Assembly (NCBI RefSeq): GCF_000508085.1
Contig: NZ_KI669560.1
Span: 3,123,263 to 3,187,262 of the forward strand
Source of the DNA: Sediminibacterium sp. C3
Lineage (GTDB): Bacteria > Bacteroidota > Bacteroidia > Chitinophagales > Chitinophagaceae
DNA: 64,000 nucleotides
Direction of reading: 5' to 3'
Shown piece by piece: positions 46,140-54,944 of the stretch; the first letter of the stretch is position 1; every line of letters starts with the position of its first letter. The translations under genes were made by a program, and so were the position numbers. Under the pieces are notes generated by a model, which ran no database searches, was not told the DNA's origin, and saw only the letters and a list, made by a program, of their open reading frames with translations.

Positions 46140-47987
46140 TTACAACATCGCAGTAATTGCATCCACCAATTCCCCTTTGGTTATAGGAACGCCCATGATT
46201 TTGTTGTAGCCCTTGGCATCCACTAAATACTGGTCGCGAATAATTTTAATCAATTGACCATTGTTGATTTCCGGAATCAATACCTGATCAAAGCTGGCAA
46301 TGATTTCGCCTAAGTTTTTAGGGAACGGACGCAGGTAACGAATATGTGCATGGCTTACCGCATGACCTGCTGCTTGCAATTCAGTTACTGCACTTTTAAT
46401 AGCACCATAAGTAGAACCCCAACCCAATACCAATACTTTTCCTTTGGAAGGACCGCTATCTATCGTTTGCAATGGAACATAATCGGCAATCTTATCTACT
46501 TTGGCCTGACGCACTTTCACCATATGCTGGTGATTATCCGGATCGTAGCTGATATTACCGGTGATGTCCTGCTTTTCCAATCCACCAATGCGATGTTCTA
46601 AACCAGCTGTACCAGGCACTGCCCAGGGTCTGGCTAATTTTTCATCACGCTGATAAGGCATAAACTTGGCTTCCCCTTCTGCCAATGCTTTCTTAAAGCT
46701 TACTGGAATTTCTGGCAAGTCGGCACTCTGCGGAAACTTCCAGGGTTCGGCACCATTGGCAATGTATCCATCACTCAATAAAATAACCGGAGTCATATGT
46801 TGGATCGCAATTCGTACGGCTTCAAAAGCCACATCAAAGCAATCAGAAGGAGTTGCGGAAGCAATCACGGGCATAGGACATTCGCCGTTTCTTCCGTAAT
46901 AAGCCTGCAACAAATCACTCTGCTCGGTTTTGGTAGGTAAGCCTGTAGAAGGACCCCCTCTTTGTATATTCACAATCACCAAAGGAATTTCGAGCATCAC
47001 AGCCAATCCCATGGCTTCTGTTTTCAAAGCCATACCTGGGCCCGATGTAGTGGTAACTCCGATGGAACCACCGTAACTCGCACCAATCGCAGCGGTGATC
47101 CCCGCAATCTCATCTTCTGCCTGAAAAGTTCTTACACCAAAACTTTTGTATTTACTTAAATCGTGTAAAATATCAGAGGCAGGAGTAATCGGGTATGTTC
47201 CTAAGAACAAAGGCAGCCCTGCTTTTTCGCCAGCTGCAATCAACCCCATGGCCAATGCCTGATTCCCCATAATGCTTCGGTATAAACCAGCAGGCATTTT
47301 AGCTTTTTCAACAGTATAACGGGTAGTAAAAGTTTCTGTAGTGTCGCCGTAATTGTATCCGGCTTGCAATACTTTAATATTACTCTGCAGAATACTCTCT
47401 TTTTTACCGAATTTCTCTTGCAAGAAATCAATGGTATTGTCTAGTTTTCTATTGTACATCCAATAGATATAACCCAGCACAAACATATTCTTTGCGCGGT
47501 CTCTTTCCTTGGTACCTAAGTCGGTAAATTCTTTCAGTGCTTCGCGCGTCAGTTTGGTAACATCAATCTTGATTACTTCAAATCCGTCAAGGCTTCCATC
47601 TTCCAAAGGATTCACTCCATCGGGATAATTGGCCAGACGTAAATTCTTGGCATCAAAACCATCGATGTTCACAATGATTTTTCCACCCTTTTTAATGGCT
47701 TTCAGATTCACTTTTAGCGCAGCCGCATTCATGGCCACCAACACATCGGCAATATCACCAGGAGTATATACTTTGTCCGAAGAAAAATGCAACTGAAATC
47801 CACTCACACCCGGAACGGTTCCGATCGGGGCCCTGATTTCTGCCGGAAAGTCCGGAAAAGTGGCCAAATCAATCCCTAGTAAAGCGGTATTATTGGTAAA
47901 CTGTTGACCCGTTAATTGCATCCCATCTCCACTATCTCCTGCAAACTTGATTACTACACTCTGTAAAACGGTTTCGTTATTGTTCAT
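46140..47987 (-). CDS. korA: 2-oxoacid:acceptor oxidoreductase subunit alpha (KorA-type gamma-alpha fusion)
   Basis: A 615-residue subunit of a ferredoxin-dependent 2-oxoglutarate (or related 2-oxoacid) oxidoreductase. The N-terminal gamma-type domain (VVIKFAGDSGDGMQLTGQQF, FPAEIRAPIGTVPGVSGFQ) is fused to the alpha pyrimidine-binding domain (GNQALAMGLIAAGEKAGL, YPITPASDILHDLS, EDEIAGITAAIGASYGG, TTTSGPGMALKTEAMGLA). The TPP-binding beta subunit, normally next to it, is absent from the window; a toxin-antitoxin remnant and the duplicated effector island lie on that side instead. Substrate assignment is by family resemblance. Confidence 0.92.
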   Translation of the reverse strand: MNNNETVLQSVVIKFAGDSGDGMQLTGQQFTNNTALLGIDLATFPDFPAEIRAPIGTVPGVSGFQLHFSSDKVYTPGDIADVLVAMNAAALKVNLKAIKKGGKIIVNIDGFDAKNLRLANYPDGVNPLEDGSLDGFEVIKIDVTKLTREALKEFTDLGTKERDRAKNMFVLGYIYWMYNRKLDNTIDFLQEKFGKKESILQSNIKVLQAGYNYGDTTETFTTRYTVEKAKMPAGLYRSIMGNQALAMGLIAAGEKAGLPLFLGTYPITPASDILHDLSKYKSFGVRTFQAEDEIAGITAAIGASYGGSIGVTTTSGPGMALKTEAMGLAVMLEIPLVIVNIQRGGPSTGLPTKTEQSDLLQAYYGRNGECPMPVIASATPSDCFDVAFEAVRIAIQHMTPVILLSDGYIANGAEPWKFPQSADLPEIPVSFKKALAEGEAKFMPYQRDEKLARPWAVPGTAGLEHRIGGLEKQDITGNISYDPDNHQHMVKVRQAKVDKIADYVPLQTIDSGPSKGKVLVLGWGSTYGAIKSAVTELQAAGHAVSHAHIRYLRPFPKNLGEIIASFDQVLIPEINNGQLIKIIRDQYLVDAKGYNKIMGVPITKGELVDAITAML

Positions 47988-48122
47988 CTGCGCTGATTAA
48001 AGTGGCAAAGTTACCATTTTTGGGGGGCATCCAAACTGTCCTTTCGGCATCTTTTGTGCAATTATTGCCATTTTCGTAAACAAAACGGGGTTTATAACTT
48101 GTTAAAGCGCAGCCAAGACCCC

Positions 48123-48152
48123 TTGGAATGAAATTTGTTTATAGTAGATTTG
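48123..48152 (+). promoter_or_regulatory. Promoter of the Bax-inhibitor-like gene
   Basis: TTG (48123-48125), exactly 19 bases, then TAGATTTG (48145-48152): a full match to the Bacteroidota -33/-7 promoter pattern, 19 bases before the start codon. The best promoter in the window. Confidence 0.7.
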
Positions 48153-48171
48153 AAACAGAAAAAATTTCACT

Positions 48172-48939
48172 ATGGCAATTTTTAAATCGGGTAACCCTAC
48201 CCTTACTGAGAAAATGTTTGATAAGAGCCACGAAATGGCGGCCAACAATATGGGCACCATGACCGTAAGAGGCGCTATCAACAAGTTTGGATTCATGATG
48301 CTGATGTTGATTGCAGGGGCAGCGTATAACTGGAACCTTTACGAACAACTGAAGCAGGATACAATGCATACTTTAATGTGGGTAGGTATCATTGGCGGAT
48401 TAATTTCTGCATTGGCAATTAGTTTTAAACCCAACTGGGCACCAGTACTGGCGCCACTATACGCATTATTAGAAGGTTTATTCATTGGCGCCATTTCAGC
48501 CATTATGAACGCAGCATTTGCAGATTCTTATCCAGGTTTGATAATGCAGGCAGTAGGCCTAACTTTTGGTGTAGCCCTTGCTATGTTCCTATTGTATAAT
48601 TTCAGGGTGATCAGTGCCACCGAGCGTTTTAAATCCATTGTATTTACGGCCACGCTGGGTATTGGTATCTTTTACCTAATCACCATGGTATTGCGCATGT
48701 TTGGCGTAAACGTAAGTTTCATGTACGATAGCAGTTTGTTAAGCATCGGTATCAGCTTATTTGTGGTTGGTATTGCGGCTTTAAACCTAATCATGGACTT
48801 TGATATGATTGAGCAGGGTGCTGAAAGAGGTGCGCCTAAATTCATGGAATGGTACGGTGCATTCGGACTAATGGTAACCATTGTTTGGTTGTATATTGAA
48901 ATGCTTAAATTATTGAGTAAATTGAGCAGCAGAGACTAA
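48172..48939 (+). CDS. Bax inhibitor-1/YccA-family membrane protein
   Basis: A 255-residue protein with seven hydrophobic segments. MTVRGAINKFGFMMLMLIAGAAYNW opens the membrane part, LYALLEGLFIGAISAIMNAAF is the conserved second element, and LNLIMDFDMIEQGAERGAPKFMEWYGAFGLMVTIVWLYIEMLKLLS ends it with the family's paired acidic residues. Members act as pH-sensitive Ca2+ leak channels; the cellular role in bacteria is unclear. The E1 dehydrogenase gene follows 12 bases later, probably on the same transcript. Confidence 0.93.
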   Translation: MAIFKSGNPTLTEKMFDKSHEMAANNMGTMTVRGAINKFGFMMLMLIAGAAYNWNLYEQLKQDTMHTLMWVGIIGGLISALAISFKPNWAPVLAPLYALLEGLFIGAISAIMNAAFADSYPGLIMQAVGLTFGVALAMFLLYNFRVISATERFKSIVFTATLGIGIFYLITMVLRMFGVNVSFMYDSSLLSIGISLFVVGIAALNLIMDFDMIEQGAERGAPKFMEWYGAFGLMVTIVWLYIEMLKLLSKLSSRD

Positions 48940-48951
48940 TGACTATACGCC

Positions 48952-50955
48952 ATGGATTTTAATCGCGACGCATTCAGCAACGAAGAATTGATTCATCTCT
49001 ACCGCAATTTGTTACTACCCCGCATGATTGAAGAGAAAATGCTGGTACTCCTGCGTCAGGGAAAAATCAGTAAGTGGTTCAGTGGGATCGGACAGGAAGC
49101 CATTGCAGTTGGTACTACATTGGCCATGGCTAACGATGAATGGATCATGCCATTACATAGAAACCTGGGCGTGTTTACTTCAAGACATATGCCCTTGAAT
49201 AAATTATTCAGACAATGGCAGGGTAATAAAGACGGGTATAGTAAAGGGAGGGAGCGAAGCTTTCACTTTGGTGCCAAACCCTATCATATCTGCGGAATGA
49301 TTTCACACTTAGGACCGCAGTTAGCTATTGCCGATGGGGTAGCATTGGCCTATACCCTTAAAAACGAAACCAAAGCATCTGTTGCCTTTTCCGGAGATGG
49401 CGGAACCAGTGAAGGAGATTTTCATGAAGCTTTGAATGTAGCGGCAGTATGGAACTTGCCAGTGATTTTCATTATTGAAAACAATGGCTATGGATTAAGC
49501 ACGCCTGTTAACGAGCAGTACAAATGCGAGCAACTGGTAGACAAAGCCAAAGGTTATGGAATGGAAGGTATTCGCATTGATGGCAATAATATTTTAACGG
49601 TTTACAATACCATCAAAGGAGTTAGGGAATACTGTATAAAAAACAGAAAACCTTATTTCATTGAGTGTATGACATTTAGAATGCGCGGGCACGAAGAAGC
49701 CAGCGGCACCAAATATGTTCCCAAAGAATTGTTTGAAGAATGGGGACACAAGGATCCGGTAAAAAAGTATGAGCAGTTTCTGATTCAATCACAGGTACTC
49801 ACCGAAATGGGTGTAGCAGATATCAGAAATGAATTCAAGCAATACATAGAAACCGAATTGGCGGATGCATTCACAGCTGCAGAAATGGTAGTGGATACCG
49901 AAGAAGAAATAGCTGATGTGTTTGCGCCGGTTCCGGATTCAAAAGATCGGGTTCTCATCAATAGCATTACAGATACCAATATTGAAAACACCCGCGAAGC
50001 CCGATTGGTAGACGCCATATCGGAAGGCTTAAGCATGAGCATGGAGAAACACCCCAATCTGGTATTAATGGGGCAGGACATAGCAGAGTATGGAGGTGCA
50101 TTTAAAATTACCGAAGGCTTTGTAGAAAAATTTGGAAAGAACAGAGTGCGCAATACGCCGCTTTGTGAAAGCGCCATCGTAGGATCTTGTTTAGGAATGA
50201 GTCTGGAGGGATTTAAAACCGTAATGGAAATGCAGTTCGCTGATTTTGTTACCGTGGGCTTTAATCAAATCGTAAATAATTTAGCCAAGATTCATTACCG
50301 CTGGGGACAAAATGCAGATGTAGTGGTTCGTATGCCAACCGGTGGCGGTGTAGGTGCAGGTCCCTTTCATTCACAAAGCAATGAAGCCTGGTTTACGCAT
50401 GTGCCCGGACTAAAAGTAGTGTACCCTTCCAATCCTCACGATGCAAAAGGATTACTCATAGCTGCTATCAATGATCCTAATCCAGTGTTGTTCTTTGAGC
50501 ACAAAGCTTTGTACAGAAGCATCAGTGGCAAGTTACCACAGGCGTATTATGAAGTTGAGATTGGCAAAGCCATTACTGTAAAAGAAGGGGAAGATATCAG
50601 CATCATTACGTATGGGGCAGGCGTGCATTGGGCAATGGAATACCAGGAAGCTCATCCGGAAATTTCCATTCATATTTTGGATTTAAGAACCCTGGCACCG
50701 CTGGATTATTTGTCAATCAAATCTGCCGTTGCACAAACTGGGAAAGTATTGTTGTTACACGAAGACAATTTAATAGGCGGCATCGGTGGAGAAATCAGTG
50801 CCTGGATCAGTGAGCATTGTTTTGAATTGCTGGATGCACCTGTATTGCGTTGCGCTTCATTAGACACCCCTATTCCATTCAATATGGAACTGGAGAAAAA
50901 CTATATGGCGAAAAGTCGTTTACACCAACAGGTTCAACAATTGCTAAACTACTAA
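48952..50955 (+). CDS. 2-oxoacid dehydrogenase E1, alpha and beta subunits fused
   Basis: One 667-residue chain holding both E1 subunits of a branched-chain-type 2-oxoacid dehydrogenase. Alpha half (1-330): IGQEAIAVG, HRNLGVFTSRH and the TPP motif FSGDGGTSEGDFHEALN with ENNGYGLSTP. Beta half (340-667): LMGQDIAEYGGAFKITEGF, RNTPLCESAIVGSCLGMSLEG, MPTGGGVGAGPFHSQSNEAWF and RTLAPLDYLSI. E1 alone has no lipoyl domain, so it needs an E2 such as that at 6624-8291 or another elsewhere. Substrate (branched-chain or pyruvate) is not decided by sequence. The serine hydrolase gene starts 2 bases after its stop. Confidence 0.93.
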   Translation: MDFNRDAFSNEELIHLYRNLLLPRMIEEKMLVLLRQGKISKWFSGIGQEAIAVGTTLAMANDEWIMPLHRNLGVFTSRHMPLNKLFRQWQGNKDGYSKGRERSFHFGAKPYHICGMISHLGPQLAIADGVALAYTLKNETKASVAFSGDGGTSEGDFHEALNVAAVWNLPVIFIIENNGYGLSTPVNEQYKCEQLVDKAKGYGMEGIRIDGNNILTVYNTIKGVREYCIKNRKPYFIECMTFRMRGHEEASGTKYVPKELFEEWGHKDPVKKYEQFLIQSQVLTEMGVADIRNEFKQYIETELADAFTAAEMVVDTEEEIADVFAPVPDSKDRVLINSITDTNIENTREARLVDAISEGLSMSMEKHPNLVLMGQDIAEYGGAFKITEGFVEKFGKNRVRNTPLCESAIVGSCLGMSLEGFKTVMEMQFADFVTVGFNQIVNNLAKIHYRWGQNADVVVRMPTGGGVGAGPFHSQSNEAWFTHVPGLKVVYPSNPHDAKGLLIAAINDPNPVLFFEHKALYRSISGKLPQAYYEVEIGKAITVKEGEDISIITYGAGVHWAMEYQEAHPEISIHILDLRTLAPLDYLSIKSAVAQTGKVLLLHEDNLIGGIGGEISAWISEHCFELLDAPVLRCASLDTPIPFNMELEKNYMAKSRLHQQVQQLLNY

Positions 50956-50957
50956 GC

Positions 50958-52510
50958 ATGAGAAAGTACAGCAGGGTAAATAATATTTTTGCGGGCATGA
51001 TTGCCGCTTTAGTTGGGTTAACCACATTTGCGCAGAAAAATCCCAATGCCGGATACCAGCCTCCTTTTTTTGCCGATAAAGAAAGAGCAGCAAAAGTGAA
51101 AGCATTGGCACCTGTTATTCAATCCATGTACAGCAATTATGCAAAAGCCAATCATTTCCCCAGCTTTTCCTTTGGGGTGGTAGTAGACGGCGAGTTGATT
51201 GTCAGCGGCAGTGAAGGATATAGCGACATTGCCAATCAAACCAAAGCCAATACCAGAACCATGTATCGCATTGCTTCCATGAGCAAGAGTGTAACCGCCA
51301 TGGCCATAATAAAACTAAGAGACGAAGGAAAATTAAAATTAGACGATCCTGTTGCCAACTATATTCCTGAACTTAAAAATCAGGCACTCACCAAAGATGC
51401 CGCACCCATCACCATCAGAGAATTACTTACCCATTCCACTGGTTTACCTGAGGACAATCCCTGGGGCGACCGACAACTGGCCGATACGGACGAAGAACTA
51501 ATTGAGCTCTTCAAAAAGCAAATGAGCTTTTCCAATGTAAACGGAACCACTTATGAATACAGCAATGTAGGATTTGCCACTTTGGGACTAATCATAAAAA
51601 AGTAACAGGCCTTCCCTATAGTGAATACATTAACCAGCATTTTTTTAAGCGACTGGGCATGCAGGCTGCATGGGAGTATTCAAAAGTACCAGCAGCCCAA
51701 CTGGCCAAAGGGTATCGTTATGTAAACAATAGCCATAAAGAAGAAGCCCTACTGCACGATGGTATTTATGGGGCAATGGGGGGATTAATCACCTCTGTAG
51801 AATCGTTCAGTAAATACATGGCATTGCACCAACAGGCATGGCCGGCAAGAAACGACGAGGAGAATATCATCATTAACAGAAGCAGTATCCGCGAAATGCA
51901 TCAGCCCTGGCGCTATGCTTCGCTGAACCCCTATTTTAATTATGGCAATGGTGTAGCATGTCCCGCTGTTTCAGCATATGGATATGGATTAAATATTTTC
52001 ACTGAATGCAACAACAGGGTATTTGTTGGGCATAGTGGTGGATTACCCGGCTTTGGCAGCAACTGGCGCATATTGCCGGAATATGGTATTGGTGTGGTTT
52101 TACTGGCCAATGTAACTTATGCACCAACAGCGAGTATTAATTTAAAAGTATTAGACAGTGTGATTAAACTGGCAGGACTGAAGCCCAGGCAAATACCTGT
52201 CTCTTCCGTTTTGAATCAACGTAAAAATGAATTGGCGAAACTGTTGCCCAATTTTACCAACGCGAAAACCACCGGCATTTTTGCAGAAAATTTCTTCAAC
52301 GACTATTATACAGATTCATTGGTAAAACAGGCTAATGCTGCTTTTGAAGCCATTGGCAAAATCACTCAAGTAGAAGAAATGATTCCGGAAAATCAACTCC
52401 GTGGATCCTTTATCATGAATGGAGAAAAGGGGAAATTGAAAATTTTCTTTACGCTAACGCCGGAGAATCCCGCGTTGATACAGGAGTATCGGTTGAGTTT
52501 GGTGAAATGA
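50958..52510 (+). pseudogene. Class C beta-lactamase-like serine hydrolase, frameshifted
   Basis: One gene in two frames. The first part (from ATG 50958) has a signal peptide (LTTFAQ), the catalytic SxxK as S107-M-S-K110, HSTGLPEDNPWG and the YxN motif YEYSNVGF, then ends LGLIIKK with TAA at 51603-51605. The sequence continues in the next frame as KVTGLPYSEYINQHFFKRLGMQAAW and on to GHSGGLPGFGS (the KTG-equivalent), finishing at 52510. The break is at an A6 run (51596-51601); one more A restores a full-length protein of about 517 residues. A cell-wall or ester hydrolase of unknown substrate; inactive unless the indel is a sequencing error. Confidence 0.88.
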
Positions 52511-52557
52511 GGGGGAAGAATAATAACCTAAACTGAAATCATTTCTAAATTTACTAT

Positions 52558-52806
52558 TCAGGGATTTGAATTGCGCTTGAACATAAACAATTCCTTTATC
52601 GATTTCCAATTAAGTGGCATAGTCATGAAAAAAGACATCCATGTTGCACTGAATATATGATACCGCCATGAATGTTTCTCTTCAAAAAAGAATTGATCGG
52701 CAATTAACCAGGCGAATAGCCAGTAAAACCAATTCACTATAAATGACACTGCTAATCGTTTAAATGGTGTCAGACTAGAATACCAATCTTTGTATTTCTT
52801 TATCAT
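52558..52806 (-). CDS. Small membrane protein of unknown function
   Basis: An 82-residue protein with two hydrophobic segments (LAVSFIVNWFYWLFAWLIA and YHIFSATWMSFFMTM) joined by a charged loop. No family recognised. Its start overlaps the 3' end of the lipoprotein gene upstream by 32 bases, suggesting translational coupling. Confidence 0.6.
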   Translation of the reverse strand: MIKKYKDWYSSLTPFKRLAVSFIVNWFYWLFAWLIADQFFFEEKHSWRYHIFSATWMSFFMTMPLNWKSIKELFMFKRNSNP

Positions 52807-53242
52807 TAATTTTTAATCTTTTTTTGGCCAATTGATCCAGGCTTTTATCTGTTAGCTTTTGCATGATAAATGCCAGAGGTCTTTTACCTTGTGCCCCTTC
52901 TGCCCGATTGAAACCCGCTATTGAATCAGTTCTTAAGTAAGAATTATCTAAAGTAGTCAAGCTATCAATAAATTTTAAATCTTGTTGAGTTAAAATAGGC
53001 TCAGCAAATCCGCTGTAATCACTATTGATAATCTCGCGAACTGCACTTGAATTATTAAAGCTTTTTATTAAAAGTTGCCGAAAATAGGTTAGTTTAAATT
53101 GTTCTATATAGATATGCCTATACTGCTTGTTTAACAAACTCGACATACGAGTGCTTGAGCATGAATTAGAAATAAATAATACTAAGAAAAGAATGGAATA
53201 AACGAACCGTGTATTCGGAATTCGATCTGGTTTTATTTTCAT
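52775..53242 (-). CDS. Putative lipoprotein of unknown function
   Basis: A 155-residue protein with a signal segment (FVYSILFLVLFISNSC) whose C after ISNS fits a lipobox, followed by SSTRMSSLL. The rest is helical and charged, with no recognised motif. It overlaps the following small membrane protein gene by 32 bases. Its start lies about 28 bases from the edge of the IS3 element, so the original promoter may have been displaced by the insertion. Confidence 0.65.
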   Translation of the reverse strand: MKIKPDRIPNTRFVYSILFLVLFISNSCSSTRMSSLLNKQYRHIYIEQFKLTYFRQLLIKSFNNSSAVREIINSDYSGFAEPILTQQDLKFIDSLTTLDNSYLRTDSIAGFNRAEGAQGKRPLAFIMQKLTDKSLDQLAKKRLKINDKEIQRLVF

Positions 53243-53352
53243 TGGCAGTAAAAATAATCAAAATATTTCTGAAGGCTCCCCATTTTGAGTACCTGTTAAA
53301 AGTATAATTTTTTCTTTTATTGCTAATGGGCTTCTTTTCGCTTCGGCTTCGC

Positions 53353-54195
53353 CTACGCTACAATCAGCCCATTAGACTGGTTTTGTTTTTCTCGGTATAC
53401 CCTTGGTGGTAATCCTCCAAGTGCATCATGTGGTCGATGGTTGTTGTAATCCTCTATCCATGCATCCGAAATTTCTCTTACTTGATTTAGGTTATCAAAT
53501 GAATAGGCATCCAATACATGGCCACGGAAGCTTCTATTGAATCTTTCGACATAAGCATTTTGTGATGGCTTGCCTGGTTGTATATACTGGAACTCAATTT
53601 CATTGGCCTTGCTCCATGATTGGGTTAGCTTAGATATAAACTCTGGGCCGTTATCCATTCTAATCTTTTGTGGTTTACCAAAGCGGTTTATTAAATGGCG
53701 CAGTACCCATATTACTCTACTGCTTTTTAAAGAATAATCAACCTCAATGAATAATACTTCTCTGTTAAAATCATCTATCACATTAAATGATCTGAATTTG
53801 GTTCCGTTACTTAATACATCAGATATAAAATCTATGCTCCAGGTTTGTGTAAAGAGTTCTGGTACTTCTAATGATTGTTTTTCCCGTGGGGGCAATCTTT
53901 TCTTAACCTTGCGCCTTAAAGGCAGTTTTAAATCCTTGTAAATACGATGTAGTCGCTTGTGATTCACAACCACACCTTGGTTCCTTAATCGGTGATAATA
54001 CTTCCAAAAGCCTTCTATTGGCTGGTCTTCAGCTAGATTCTCTAGAAGCTTGATAATGGTACTATCATCTTTAATAGACCGATAGTGCAAATTGCTTCTG
54101 CTTATTCTTAGTACCCGACACGCCTTGCCGATGTCTTTTGGACGCTCAATTTTAAGCTCCTCTATGATTCTTCGCTTTTCGCAAGGCTTTAAAGC
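53353..54195 (-). CDS. IS3 transposase OrfB (DDE integrase domain)
   Basis: In the -1 frame relative to OrfA, the sequence opens at the slippery site ([19 protein letters not shown]) and runs 281 codons. It contains an HTH_21-like region ([25 protein letters not shown]) and the rve catalytic core. The DDE residues lie in TWSIDFISD (D), IRMDNGPEF (D) and NAYVERFNR (E). The C-terminus [18 protein letters not shown] is typical. There is no good start codon of its own; it is made as an OrfAB fusion. All catalytic residues are present, so the element may be active. Confidence 0.92.
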   Translation of the reverse strand, partial: ALKPCEKRRIIEELKIERPKDIGKACRVLRISRSNLHYRSIKDDSTIIKLLENLAEDQPIEGFWKYYHRLRNQGVVVNHKRLHRIYKDLKLPLRRKVKKRLPPREKQSLEVPELFTQTWSIDFISDVLSNGTKFRSFNVIDDFNREVLFIEVDYSLKSSRVIWVLRHLINRFGKPQKIRMDNGPEFISKLTQSWSKANEIEFQYIQPGKPSQNAYVERFNRSFRGHVLDAYSFDNLNQVREISDAWIEDYNNHRPHDALGGLPPRVYREKQNQSNGLIVA

Positions 54196-54455
54196 TTTTT
54201 TTCGATGATATATTTTGCCGTATCTAACTCCATGGCCAAGTTGGCATACATCCGTTTTAATCGAGCATTTTCTTCCTCAAGCTCTTTGATTCGTTTAAGC
54301 TCACTGACTTCCATACCACCATAACGTTCCCGCCATTTATAAAAAGTGGCTTTACTAACTCCATACTCCCGATGGATCTCCTCGGCTGATTTTCCTTGCT
54401 CAAACTCCTTTAAAATGTTGGCAATCTGTGTGTGACTGAACTGACTCTTTCTCAT
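54189..54455 (-). CDS. IS3 OrfA (HTH protein)
   Basis: An 88-residue protein: an HTH of the transposase_8 type ([41 protein letters not shown]) followed by a leucine-zipper-like coiled coil ([25 protein letters not shown]). It recognises the element's ends. Its last codons run over the slippery heptamer that lets a fraction of ribosomes continue into OrfB. Confidence 0.93.
   Translation of the reverse strand: MRKSQFSHTQIANILKEFEQGKSAEEIHREYGVSKATFYKWRERYGGMEVSELKRIKELEEENARLKRMYANLAMELDTAKYIIEKKL
54195..54201 (-). other. Programmed -1 frameshift site (A_AAA_AAG)
   Basis: On the minus strand, seven bases before the OrfA stop codon, the sequence A_AAA_AAG is the classic IS3-family slippery heptamer in the OrfA phase. 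Slippage by -1 continues directly into the OrfB frame. Confidence 0.85.
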
Positions 54456-54518
54456 GGTTTACGATTTAAATTTATAAACTTTTTGTCTACAAATTAACCG
54501 TACTCTTTTTTGGGGAGC

Positions 54519-54640
54519 TTACCACCAGTTGCTGTTCCACAATTAAATTGTAATACAGCTTTCGGATTGTCTGGTATCAACAAAATGCCTTTTAGTTTTA
54601 TTCCGTCTTCGCTTGTTGTTTCAAAATCTTCTTGTTTCAT
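54519..54640 (-). pseudogene. 5' fragment of an alpha/beta hydrolase gene cut by the IS3 element
   Basis: From ATG 54640 (minus) the frame reads MKQEDFETTSEDGIKLKGIL, then LIPDNPKAVLQFNCGTATGG, and runs into the IS end. This matches the start of serine alpha/beta hydrolases of the 'QFNCGTA' type. Only about 40 residues remain. The start codon lies 48 bases inside a cassette that begins at the attC-like junction at 54689, so the hydrolase was probably the cargo of a further cassette. Confidence 0.7.
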
Positions 54641-54680
54641 TTCTGTAATTTGTCGCTTTGTAGTGTCGTCTGCTAAGGTT

Positions 54681-54815
54681 GCCGCTAACGGTTTACGGCT
54701 TTGCGTAGTGGCGGCATTTTAGCACTGCCGTTGATTTGAATTACTATTGTTCAATTTAGCACAAATGTTCAATAGAAATCCGTTATCCGCCATTACGCAA
54801 AACCGATGTTGTACG
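54681..54815 (-). repeat. attC-like site A (end of cassette 3)
   Basis: On the minus strand: R'' box CGTACAAC (54815-54808), an arm at 54787-54804, a spacer of 72 bases, an arm at 54697-54714, and R' box GTTAGCGGC (54689-54681). The arms are complementary over 16 of 18 bases. The R'' extension GGGCGAACGTACAAC is complementary to the first bases of the cassette it closes (GT+TGTACGTCACCC at 58283). About 130 bases follow before the MORN gene stop, with nothing else recognisable. Confidence 0.72.
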
Positions 54816-54944
54816 TTCGCCCTTCTTTCTGGTGTGTCATAATGCGTTTTGTTTCAAGGAGTTGTTTGCAATATGCAGGTGAATTAAACTAAGAATCCCT
54901 CCATAGAATTTCTTCCCGTTGGCAAATGATACCATTTTTTATTC

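Larger units (their letters stand above)
53270..54524 (-). mobile_element. IS3-family insertion sequence
   Basis: About 1.25 kb with orfA, orfB and a programmed frameshift signal. The ends carry imperfect inverted repeats: the left end reads GGCTCCCCATTTTGAGTAC (from 53274) and the right end, on the minus strand, AGCTCCCCAAAAAAGAGTAC (from 54519); exact termini are uncertain by a few bases. I see no convincing target duplication. On the right it interrupts an alpha/beta hydrolase gene whose remainder is not on the left, so a deletion has accompanied or followed insertion. Confidence 0.85.

Noticed and set aside
54510..54722. Plus-strand 70-codon frame after the IS
   Set aside because: The opposite strand encodes a recognisable alpha/beta hydrolase start, and the frame crosses the IS end and the attC-like site.
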